DNA from: Armillaria gallica
Taxonomy: Eukaryota; Basidiomycota; Agaricomycetes; Agaricales; Physalacriaceae
Length of the DNA: 64,000 nucleotides
Direction: 5' to 3'
NCBI GenBank assembly: GCA_037576215.1
Contig: JBANDB010000003.1
Span: forward strand, 6,572,001 to 6,636,000
The notes under the pieces are model-generated. The model ran no database searches. It saw only the letters and a list, made by a program, of their open reading frames with translations, and was not told the origin of the DNA. The translations under genes and the position numbers were made by a program. Of this stretch, positions 54,810-64,000 are shown piece after piece; within the stretch, counting starts at the first letter, position 1; each line of letters opens with the position of its first letter.

Positions 54810-55733
54810 CCATTGCGTTCAGAGGCTTCTACCTTTCCCCCCGGCGTCCAAGCCATCTCGTTCGCCAACGTTCTGGATATGGATGAAGATGTGAGGCCCT
54901 TCTTTGCCTATGCGATTCTGGTTACTTACGTCGCTTCTAAAGGGTACATTGGTGCAAGGATACGGCTCAGAAATATCGTTCGTGTCGAATCACAGCTCAT
55001 TCTTCCTGAAGGCTATCGGTACGTCCTTCGCATGGTCGTCGACGAAGCTAATGCATCTCCCAGTCTTGAATGTCGCGTGCAATACATAACGGATGGTGTT
55101 ATGGTCCCAACGGAACCCAATAGCGTGCATGTACATCCCTCAATAGTGTAATAACCCCACCTAATCTTCCTTCTAGCTATCCGGTGTGAGCTACTCCTGT
55201 ATCTCTTAAAGCATCCTCGATACCTATGGCCGTCGCTCTGCTGTCCAAAGTGCGGACTCGCTTGAAGTTGCTCGCTTTCCCTATAAACTAACTCTCCCTT
55301 CCTACAAGTCGGTCAGTTTCCCAAAATACCGTACCACGCCCTCCAATCGCCCTATTCCTTCTTCGGTTTGGGCCGGACGAACAATTACATCGAGAACCTC
55401 TTCGTTGGGAGCACTATGCACTTGGATGAGCATCACACTAATATCGAAGATGTCATACCGAACTCGAAAGTGGTCATCTTACCTGGACAGGACGGAGCGG
55501 CGTGGAAGAGGCAGCTATTTTTGAGGGCAGGCAAATGGATTCCGTGGGTGACGGTTACGGTTGTGGTGGGAACCATCTTGTTGGCGGTCATCGTACTAGT
55601 GTTGCATTTGAATGAAAAGGTGCGTTTTTTTAATCATGGGTTGTGGTGTTTCTCATTGTGTTTGGTATACAGAGAGAGGACGAGTTGGAGAGACGGAGGG
55701 CATCGCATCATATCAATTTCGATGCGCTATAGA
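54810..55733 (+). pseudogene. 3' copy of the FG-GAP gene
   Basis: It starts with a GGCGTCCAAGCCATCTCGTT block, skips about 500 nt of the parent, then follows the exons from DMDED to the end. The last part (55368-55733) still encodes GRTNNYIENLFVGSTMH, the membrane span and the RASHHINFDAL tail without a stop. Upstream exons carry frameshifts and the signal peptide and most FG-GAP blades are missing. The intact tail suggests recent duplication. Confidence 0.8.
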
Positions 55734-56406
55734 AATTTGGATTCATCTGGCATTTTAACTGTACAGTACATCTACGTTATTATCTTTCGACGTTTACTTC
55801 TCCTTTCTTCGGATCTCAACGGAAACTACAGATTCCACGGGGCCCTCGTAGGCAAGGCCAGAGGGACTCGAACATACTCGAGCAAAGCATTCGCCACCAA
55901 GGCGTGGGACGAACGGCGCTTGACCTAGCGCAAGGTTAATGAAACCGGGTCTACATACGTGTGCATGTGCAATTCCGGGAATCCATGCTCTTTCGGCTTG
56001 ACTCGACAGTCCAGGGTTCTCGAGTCCCAATCAACGATGAAAGACCTATTACACTATCGACATGATAGCTAGCACTGGCCCTACAGCCAAGGGACCCCGT
56101 ACCTCAGTGCTCGCAGGCCACGCCGAGTCCACGGTCGAACGGCTTTTTATGGTTGCTTTTCCCCTTTCACCTGCTTGCCGAGTCTGCATTCGATTCCTCT
56201 TCGTGCGTCCCCTTGTCTTGTTTGGAGCAAGCTCGCACTCGTGTTAGTTATTCCGTTTGCTTATTTGAATTGCAGGTCGATTTTTGGCACTTTTTTTGTC
56301 TCCCATCCTGTAGGTATGAAGAGTGGATTCTATTCGGTGGTGTAGAAGTTCTATGGGTTCAGTTGAACGTTAAACGTTGATTCTTGCACTTGACATTCTT
56401 GGTGAG
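55734..56406. other. repeat-unit spacer
   Basis: This follows the FG-GAP copy and matches the 44640-45330 spacer of unit 1 in pieces (for example TTTCGGCTTGACTCGAC and CCTGCTTGCCGA). No gene was recognised. Confidence 0.5.
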
Positions 56407-56730
56407 CTATACAGTCTGCTTTTTGATTCTTTGATAGTTGGAGCTGACTACGTCTTCCTCTAAGTCTATTCCTCGCTCACAATCACTCTCGCTGCACCAA
56501 TGTTGTAATCGTTGGACACGGGCCCGCGTCTTTTCTTGCACCAGCTCAGCATACCTCGTCCCCTCAACGCATACGCCGTCTTTTGCGCCCAGATGACATT
56601 GCTTTCCGGCGAGCAAGGTGCATGCGACGACGACAACCACTGCGTATAGTGGGCTGCTGGCATGAGGAGTTTCAATGAAAGGAATGATCGAGACTGAAGG
56701 GAATATTTTCTGGTCTCTTTCTGCGTTCAA
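56407..56730 (-). CDS. possible small membrane protein (unit 3 copy)
   Basis: A 107-codon frame begins MNAERDQKIFPSVSIIPF and has a short hydrophobic span (YAVVVVVACTLLAG), then a charged tail with ERGIDLEEDVVSSNYQR. The same tail and span occur in units 1 (45336-45548) and 2, but there in different frames, so only this copy is open. It may be a real small gene or the least damaged remnant. Not recognised. Confidence 0.3.
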   Translation of the reverse strand: MNAERDQKIFPSVSIIPFIETPHASSPLYAVVVVVACTLLAGKQCHLGAKDGVCVEGTRYAELVQEKTRARVQRLQHWCSESDCERGIDLEEDVVSSNYQRIKKQTV

Positions 56731-57699
56731 AGTGGGTTGCTCGTTCTGATTACTTGGTTTTGGGGGGAGCTAAGCTACTCTGACAGATTTCCCTACTTAT
56801 GTCCATCCTCGTTCGACATCTTATCCCTTGTCCTTCATCCCGTCCCAACGACCTCAGCTTCGCAGCCGGCGTTCTGACTGCCGTTCAAACATATTTTGCG
56901 CTGTATCGCGTCCCAGCGATGCCGTCCCTGTGCATCTCCCGTTCTTCACAACCATGCGCATCCTGAACGCCCTCGAATGCATTTGCGGCGCCGCAAACTA
57001 TGATCAAAGAGGACAACGACAACAACAACGAGGAGTAATGTAGAGGAAAGCAGGATCTTCGGGAGTTATCTGGTATAGGGCGAATGATGAACGGGAAAAG
57101 AGGTACGTACTCAGCAAAAGCGGGTTTCCCTTATGTTAACCATTGATAAGTAGACTCGAATCGCCAAATTCAAACTCAACATGGCTTTCCCCACCGATGC
57201 TTTTAATCCCACCCGTTTCTTCCGCCGTTTGAGGGCGACTCGGGAGTTGGGTAACGGAGTCGGGTGTCTGCACCGCTTAGCCTTGACCGATTTTTGTTAT
57301 CTTCGGGGGACAGATAAGATCCTACGAGCTCTGACATGGACAGCTGATAGACCGGTGCTCTTTTGTGAAACTAACCTTTATCCCTTGACTTGACTTTTCT
57401 CCTCTTTAGTTTTTGTTTGCTACAGGTATCACTTACAGCCCTTTGGCTCTTATCGTCCGCGTTCTGATCGATTAATCCCACCAAGGCCATGCATCAAGGC
57501 TTGAACATGCGCAACGAACAAGGTCGGGAAGATGTCATATACATAGTCAGAGTACACTCCCTAGTATGATACAGAGATGTCTTGGTATCGTACACATGAG
57601 TGATATAATAATACAACGATGTAGGGTATGATGTTATACAGAGTAATTAGAAAGCAATAACAAAGCATAGCAAGGAAAGAAAGCAGAAAGCAGGAACAT
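56731..57699. other. remnants in repeat unit 3
   Basis: This corresponds to 45650-46440 of unit 1, with a plus-strand block near 56835-57040 related to 45750-45975. No intact frame. Confidence 0.45.
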
Positions 57700-59099
57700 T
57701 TATGAGCGAGATTGGCGGGATTTGCGAGATTTGCGAGGTTTGCGACCAACAAGTCGAATCTCCTCCATATAAGGCTGCAGCTCCTTAGGCTGACGCTTGA
57801 CGGCAGCCACAAACATCTCCTCCTTTGTATCCTCGCAATGAGCAGCTCTATTACCTTTCTTACGGATATCAAAGATGATTCCCCTATCGGAGGTGAAGTC
57901 GCGGAGCAAATCATCCCGTATCATCCCATCCCTACCATGCTTAACGAGAAGTGCCTTCACACTCTCATATCGCTCGTCATTGGTATCGTCTTTGTGCTTG
58001 TCAATATACTGGCGAAAGGCGCAGGTTTTCTTCCATGTGGTTGCATTCCTGTCAACCATTCCAGCATTAAGTGCGATTCGTGCCTCGACGCGTTCTACCA
58101 GAGACCGACAACGGATCTTGTCCGCGGTCTCGGTGTCTTCCTAAAAGATAACGGATTGGCTATTGTGTGCGCAATGACAGGATGAAACCCACGGGATTAG
58201 GCAAAAGTCGAATATTGTCCTTGACGACTGGCTAAAATATAAGGGATTGATTAATGTATTGCGCAATGACAAGATGAAACCTACGGAATTAGACAAACGT
58301 CGAACATAGTCCATGGCTTCCTACAAGATAAGGGATTGATTGATGTGTGCGTAATGACAAGATAAAACCCACGTCGTTGAAAAGTTGAAAATTGTACGCG
58401 GTGACTTTCTAAAAAAATAAGTGATTGGTTAATGTATGCATAATGACAGGACAAACATATACTCACAGGATCCTTATTATTAAAAGTCCTTCCATCAAGA
58501 TATCCATCGTATATTTATAAACCATATATTCATAATTGCCCATGATGACTTTGAAGTGATAATCACCCTTGACGTCTTTCTAAAAGATGAGGAATTGGTT
58601 AGAGTACACAATGGCAAGACGAAACACTCACGACAATGCGATTACTAGAAAGTCCATGCAAGATCTTCACCGCGATCTCTGGATTCTAGAGCTGCTGCTT
58701 GAGCTCCTCATTTGAAATGAAAAGATCAGATATACTCACTCTACGCACGCGTCGTACCATTGAATTCCTCATCACATTCCCTATCACATTCTCTAGCCCG
58801 TCGAGGTGCCTGTCGAGTAGCCTGAGGTGCCTGTCGAGGAGCCCGTCAAGGTGCCGGTCGAGCCTGTCGAGCAGCAGGCTGTCGAGCATGTCGAGTAGCC
58901 TGTCGAGCCTGCCGTCGAGCCGTGTGTCGAGCCGCTCCTCTCTGACCCGTTGTTGGAGCCTGTCGGGGTGATGGGCCATTCTGTTAACGCTGAGGTCGAG
59001 GTCGCCGACGAGATATACGGTTCTGACGACCTTCTCGTCCCTGCCGAGGTTGATGACTCGTCGGATGGCAGCTCTGGGATCGGTGGGATGCGAAAACAT
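57700..59099 (-). pseudogene. tandem-family member G3, frame-shifted
   Basis: Seven or eight exons mirror G2: exon 1 58740-59099 (MFSHPTDPRAAIRRVINLGR, then a long Leu-Asp repeat helix such as RLDRLLDMLDSLLLDRLDRH), then 58632-58685, 58467-58579, 58373-58408, 58285-58320, 58193-58231 and 57700-58140. Exon 3 is 113 nt where G2 has 114: one base is missing in TTATTAAAAG against CATTATTGAAAAG. With this splicing the frame shifts and soon meets a stop in the last exon. The last exon itself is open and has DIRKKGNRAAH and a basic RKPRKSRKSRQSRS tail. G3 also has one exon-intron pair more than G2. It may be a recent pseudogene, or use another splice site. Confidence 0.6.
58141..58631 (-). repeat. 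five near-identical introns of G3
   Basis: Introns 58141-58192, 58232-58284, 58321-58372, 58409-58466 and 58580-58631 share the same sense 5' and 3' halves as those of G1 and G2. The exons between the first three are also alike (36-39 nt, with GTTCGACGTTTGTCTAATTC or ATTCGACTTTTGCCTAATC), so exon-intron modules look tandemly copied. Confidence 0.85.
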
Positions 59100-59289
59100 C
59101 GCGTGTGACCTAGTGACAATTGATTCGGGGACTATAGTATTTGTTGTGTTGTGCGTGTCAATTTGTTGACTCCAACATACGTTTGCCACTCCGCTTCATT
59201 TCTTGTCTTCGCATACCTAAGTAAGTATGGCCAGTGTCTCCGAAACAATACGCCGGAGACTCGGTGGTAGGCTCTGGGTTGAGGGGTAT

Positions 59290-60229
59290 ATCAGAGGGGC
59301 ATTGCGTTCGGAGGCTTCAGTGGGGAGAAAGATGACGGAAAGTTCTACCTCGCACAACAAGATACCTTTCCCTCCGGCGTCCAAGCCATCTCGTTCGCCG
59401 ATATTGTGGATAGGGATGAAAATGTAAGGTCCTTCTTTGCCTGTGCGAAAATGGTCACTTACGGCGCTTCTAAAGGGCACATTGGACTTTATGGTGCAAT
59501 GATCCGGCTCGGAAATATCGTTCGTGCAAAATCATGGCGCATTCTTCCTGAAGGCTATCGGTACGTCCTTCGCATGGTCGTCGACGAAGCTAATGCATCT
59601 CCCAGTCTTGAATGTCGCGTGCAATACATAATGGATGGTGTTATGGTCCCAACGGAACCCAATATCACGCATGTACATCCCTCAATAGTGTAATAACCCC
59701 ATCTAATTTTCCTTCTAGCCATCCGGTGTGTGTTACTCCTGTGTCTCATAAAGCATCCTCCACACCTATGGCCGTCGCTCTGCTGTGCAAAGTGCGGACT
59801 CGCTTGAAGTTGCTCGCTCTCCCTAACTAACCCTCCCTTCTTACAAGTCGGCCAGTTTCCCAAAATACCGTACCACGCCCTCCAATCGCCCTATTCCTTC
59901 TCCGGACGAACAACTACATCGGGAACCTCTTCGTTGGGAGCACCATGCACTTGGATGAGCATTACATCAACATCGAAGATGTCATACCAAACTCAAAAGT
60001 GGACATCTTACCTGTGCAAGACAGAGCGACGTGGAAGAGGCAGCTATTTTTAAGGCCGGGCAAGTGGATCCCGTGAATTGTTGATGATTGTCGTGCTAAT
60101 GTTATTTGAATGAAAGGGTGCGTTTTCTTATCTTGGATTGGCCCGTTTCTCATTGTGTTTGGTATACAGAGAGGGGACGAGTCGGAGAGACGGAGGGTGT
60201 CACATCCCATCAATTTCGACACGCTATAG
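59290..60229 (+). pseudogene. second 3' copy of the FG-GAP gene
   Basis: It matches 54810-55733 and the parent gene. The start keeps GGGGAGAAAGATGACGG and the GGCGTCCAAGCC block. Later parts have lost about 20 nt around GGTTTGGGCCGG and most of the membrane-span codons (the frame runs WIPstop near 60076), ending with a TAG at 60227-60229. It is more decayed than the copy at 54810. Confidence 0.78.
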
Positions 60230-61040
60230 AATTTTGAATTCGTTTGGCATGTTAATTGTACAGTCCATTTACGTAGTTCATTTTATCTGTCGACGACTAC
60301 CATTCCCATAGTTCTAATTTCAACGGAGGCAACAGAGACCTCGCGATAGTTGTAATGGGCCGCTTCCTCGCTTCGGCAAGGTCAGAGGGAGGAATGAGAC
60401 TCGGCAATGCTGATATCTTCACGTCTAGCCTGATCCTGATTTGGAAACCTCTTTACCCGGGTTTCGTGATCTGGTTTCCCCAATCCAATCACGTATTTTC
60501 TCCGCCCCTTTCTCGGAAGTAGACGGCTAATTCTACATGTCATTCACCACTCTTCTCTACCTCTTACCATCCCATGCCCAATGACTCGAAGCCAACAAGA
60601 CATCGCTCACACCACCGGAATATTGCTCTACAGCTGAAAACCAATCTTAGCACAGCCTCCCTTTTCAATGAGCTCGGCTAACCGACAGTGGTAAGTATTC
60701 CCGTACTATTGTTCGAGTCTAAACTCTATAAGGGCGCGGCCTTAAACTTGATCAACCTCAACCGCTCACGGAGAATTACCAGTGCTCTGGGTTGACCCGG
60801 CTGATCGGTAGGTACTTACTCACCGCAACGTCGAACCCGACGCTTTGGTACTAAGTTGAGCAATTCATGTTCTCACCTCTCATCGTCGTATCGCAATCGT
60901 ATCCTTCAATAATACCTTCCAGTGCTCGTTTCCAAAAAAGCTCGTAATGCCTAGAGGCGAACACATGCTGTTATCCCAATCATATCTATGCCGGGAATTT
61001 GCGGACGGGTTCACACAGCACAAAACTTGATAAAAGGGAG
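60230..61040. other. end of the duplicated region; promoter of the next gene
   Basis: Similarity to the repeat spacer fades near 60400. The rest shows no gene and should hold the promoter of the cation transporter. Confidence 0.45.
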
Positions 61041-62937
61041 ATGGCAAGCAGAACTCTTCTGCACCTATTGTCCCCCATTGATATGGTGCCCCCAACGCCT
61101 GCCAGTACTCCTTCAGAGCCTGAAAAGTCTCCTGAATCGAGCTCTTCGGGCAATCGACCTATGTCAGCGACAACTTTATCTCCCGTGGGGTTCGCTCCCA
61201 ATGCCCTTGACCTAGAGAGCTCGCTGCCAAAGGTCGACACGCCAGTTGACGATCCCTTTGGGCTGAGAACTGCTTTGCGAGACCCGGACGAAGTGGCTGC
61301 TCTGTGTAAGCGATGGAACCTGCGTAAACAACGTCACATTGGGAAGTTTTACGAGACCCAGAACGAGAAGATTGATGTATTGTTGAAGGTTTGTTCAATT
61401 GGTTGGTCATGGGGGTGTCTTGTACGATGACTGTGTTTTATTTCGTATAGAGTATGGAGAGTCACGCTCAGGATGGAGAAGATGACACGAGGGATAGCGC
61501 TTTGAAGGTATGTACTATGTCCGTGTCACATGTACTCCAGGAACTTGGCTCATGGTTTGAGTAACTGCAGGTCAAAATCGCTGTATACGCTTCGTTCATT
61601 GCGAACTTCACGTTATCTATTCTGCAGCTCTATGCTGCTATATCGTCTCTCTCTCTGTCTTTTTTCGTTAGTGAGTTCAAGGATGTTTCAGAGTCTGCAC
61701 GTAATGCTTACTGACGTCTGTGTAGCTGCTGCAGATTCAGTCTCTGATCCCCTCGCGAATCTACTCTTGAACCTACTTCATCGCAAGTCGAAGCGCGTGG
61801 ACTTTAATAAATATCCTGGCGTATGTCTTGTGCCTTTTGAGGCGAGCCTTTGTTGATATACTTATTCACTCCATCAGGGTGGTGCTCGTCTAACTACTAT
61901 CGGTAATATCGTGTATTCGTGTGCTATGCTTTCTGTCAGCATTATCCTCGTCGTACGTCTGGCGCCTGAGTACCTCAGCATGTTTTGTGTGACTGACAAG
62001 GATACTGAAACCAGGCTTTCTCGGCCCAAGACCTAGCCACTCATAAGGGTGGAGGTACTCTGGAATTTCACGTTCCCTCGGTCATTGCTGTTGGCATCGC
62101 TTTTGGTGAGGAGACCATTTTGTTTTCTTGCAGGTGTTTAATTAACACGCACCTATATTCTTAGTCACGAAAGTGCTCCTCTTCTTATATTGCTTCTCTA
62201 TCAGAAACTCGAGCTCGCAGGTTCAGGTTCTTTGGCAGGATCATCGGAACGATCTCTTGATCAAGTATGTCGACTTGGTTGCCAGTAGCTAATATCTAAA
62301 TTCTTGTTGGCAGTGGATTTGGTATCTTCACCAGTAGCGCTGGTGCCAAGCTCAGGTGGTGGATTGATCCTATGGGCGCCATTATCATTTCGTGTGTCGT
62401 TATCGCTTCGTGGACATACACATCGTATAGTGCGTTCTCCTGCATGTCATCGCCTCTCCTACGCTCACGTGTTTTTCCAGTACAATTCGGCTACCTCGCT
62501 GGAAAAGCTGCTCCTCATGAATTCAACCAGCTAGTCATCTACAAGACGCTCACTTTCAGTGACGAGATCAAGCAGATTGACTCGTGTAGGGCATATCATA
62601 GCGGGGAGGTACGTGGCTCACCGTGTAAACATAGCTCGGCGACTCATTGCTCTCCTAGAAATTCCTCGTCGAAGTTGACGCAAGTTTCTTCCTATCTTAT
62701 TAATTGAACGACATGGACTAATACCCAAAGAAGATCGTTATGCCCAGGGAGACGCCTCTCTGGAAATCGCATGACCTGAGCCAGGACCTCCAAGATAGAC
62801 TGGAGACACTGCCGATGGTTGAGCGAGCGTTTGTCCAGTACGTGAAATAAAAAGGGTTTATTACTCATGTACTAACTCTTTATACAAGTGTCGACCACGA
62901 AGTGTTACATAAACCTGAACATCGCAAATACGTCTAA
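61041..62937 (+). CDS. cation diffusion facilitator, manganese type
   Basis: About ten exons join to roughly 430 residues. The N-terminus is Pro/Ser-rich (VPPTPASTPSEPEKSPESSS). The membrane part has KIAVYASFIANFTLSILQLY, ATAADSVSDPLANLLLNLLH with the D-x-x-x-D metal site of TM2, HRKSKRVDFNKYPGGGARLT, a loop THKGGGTLEFHVPS, and LWQDHRNDLLINGFGI with the TM5 D-x-x-x-D. D/D sites in both helices are typical of Mn transporters, where Zn types have His. The cytosolic C-terminal domain has FLVEVD and DLQDRLETLPMVERAFVHVD. It should export Mn2+ into the Golgi, vacuole or out of the cell. One intron (after VEVD) has a GC donor. The first ATG of the open frame (61041) was chosen; 61083 is also possible. 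Confidence 0.92.
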
Positions 62938-63194
62938 TATTTAGCGCGAACGTGATGTACCTACCGTAAGAACAAATGACTCCTCTGGCTCTGTATTCGA
63001 AGTATCCGGTCGGTTCTAAGAATGATGCAGATATGTTCCTGAGATGGTTACGTGAAAGCCTGCGAAGTAGAAAGCGGTAACAATGAAACAAGATAAGGGG
63101 CCCTGGTCTGGCCTTGGCCTCTAGCCTCAAGATGCACGTAGTAATGTTACCAAGCCACACCAGTGACTGGCCACAATCAAAGAAATGGCCTCCG

Positions 63195-63245
63195 GACATG
63201 AAGTCGCGGACGGATTCTTTTGGTGTCTTTGTAAAAGATAAGGGA
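63195..63245 (-). repeat. decayed copy of the G-family intron
   Basis: In sense it ends GGCCAATCCCTTATCTTTTAC followed by AAAGACACCAAAAGAATCCG, like the G-family introns and the GAAGACACCGAGACCGCGG exon start in G3. The AG acceptor has become AC. It lies 3 kb beyond the last recognisable repeat unit. Confidence 0.6.
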
Positions 63246-63442
63246 TTGGCCAACACGCGGATAGTCATCAGTTGATTGAATTAAGTCGGTTGCAATTCCA
63301 AGTCGAAGTACGACATCCCGCTCAAGGGCAGCCCAACTCCGAGCACCGATAGCGAGATCTGAATATGTACGTACTTAGTCGCAAAGATAGCACATACACG
63401 TGTATTGTAGTCCGTCTTATGATACAATACTACTAAGTAATT

Positions 63443-64000
63443 TCACGACCAATCAATCTTTGGAAGGAGTTCTTTCATTCGAATATAGAACTCCACCCAC
63501 TGACTCCTTTTAAACACGCGCTCCGGGCAGAAAGCAGCGGAGACCTTTTGGAGCAAAGGCATGTTATTATTGATGCCTAAAAGCTCACCGGCAAAGAGAT
63601 AATCCAGATACCACCAGTTGTCCACTAAAAAGTCGATCTTGGATATATCCCACCTCGGATCCGTGACTGAGAACACGAGCACGATCTCTTGGATTAAGCA
63701 ATCTTGGCCGCAGGCCGTTTCGAAATTATGTGACCACCATTCCAAAGATGTCGCAGCGTCATCGGTGCTGTTGAGGTTGAAGACTACGCCTAACGATTCT
63801 ACGTGTTTGATGGGAAATGCTGGTCCTTCTGTGTTTGGTTGGTTTTCGTGGTCTCCTGGGAAAGAAGTGAAACATAGTCAACAACTCGAGAAACTCAATA
63901 GACAAAGACCCGCTGGGAATCAGACACGGAAGAGAACACTTGCGGAGATGAGGTTGCAGGCTGAGCAGCCAAGTCGAGATCTCCAACAAAGTATTGTTCA
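63443..64000 (-). CDS. partial gene, function unknown
   Basis: The 3' exon (63443 to about 63856) reads GDHENQPNTEGPAFP, IKHVESLGVVFNLNS, LEWWSHNFETACGQDCLIQE and IVLVFSVTDPRWDISKIDFL, and ends MKELLPKIDWS. An intron with a CCCAG acceptor near 63857 joins it to an upstream exon (SLSIEFLELLTM and before) that runs off the window end. The pattern of aliphatic residues recalls the leucine-rich, F-box-type proteins common in mushrooms, but no repeat is clear. The N-terminus is outside the window. Confidence 0.5.

Noticed and set aside
46850..58631. Regularly spaced about 52-nt repeats that look like a CRISPR array
   Set aside because: The repeats have GT...AG ends, lie between open exons in phase 0, and the host is a eukaryote; they are introns.
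60999..61040. Upstream start for the cation transporter
   Set aside because: The codon at 60999 is TTG; the first ATG in frame is at 61041.
62861..63268. 135-codon minus-strand ORF
   Set aside because: It overlaps the transporter's last exon and contains the decayed intron fragment; no domain.

Overview
The window is nuclear DNA from a filamentous fungus, most likely an Agaricomycete (mushroom-type basidiomycete). The genes are broken by many introns of about 48-60 nt with GT-AG (a few GC-AG) ends. The gene content also fits: a secreted protein of a type familiar from mushrooms, a cytochrome P450, a second divergent beta-tubulin, Cys-cluster duplicates and a chromodomain Ty3-type retrotransposon. 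The species is not identified.

Layout. 1-9.5 kb: an aldo/keto reductase (minus), a heat-shock-factor-binding-protein-like coiled coil (plus), a 778-residue acidic secreted protein (minus), a decayed alpha/beta hydrolase and a Ser/Thr-rich GPI-type surface protein (minus). 10.35-19.57 kb: a complete, very young LTR retrotransposon on the minus strand. It has 522-bp LTRs differing at one base, a TAGTA target duplication, a self-priming PBS, an extra membrane-anchored ORF overlapping gag, and a -1 frameshift signal joining gag to pol (protease, RT, RNase H, integrase, chromodomain). 19.7-24.4 kb: two related coiled-coil genes with a dead copy of the surface-protein gene between them. 24.5-31.1 kb: a duplicated pair of Cys-motif genes flanking a small secreted protein gene.

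31.5-44.6 kb is the housekeeping and metabolic part: a 23-exon divergent beta-tubulin, a DUF1479 oxygenase-like protein, a cytochrome P450 with a duplicated 3' stub, a hAT-like MITE dimer with 8-bp target duplication, tRNA-Asp(GTC) with a 21-nt intron, and an ITFG1/TIP-like FG-GAP membrane protein.

44.6-60.3 kb is a tandemly duplicated region. Each unit carries a degenerate 3' piece of the FG-GAP gene on the plus strand and one member of an unrecognised gene family on the minus strand (three members). These three genes are interrupted by 13 introns that closely resemble one another within each gene as well as between genes. The C-terminal domain of two members has an R-x-x-G-N-x-x-A-H motif reminiscent of HEPN/DUF4145 proteins. 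The last 4 kb hold a manganese-type cation diffusion facilitator (plus) and the 3' part of a gene running off the end (minus).

The most interesting items are the array of near-identical introns in the tandem gene family, the overlapping ORF0 with the frameshift and self-priming signals of the young retrotransposon, and the beta-tubulin, whose benzimidazole-site residues differ from the usual ones. All gene models were spliced by eye from reading frame, splice sites and family knowledge; no search was run.
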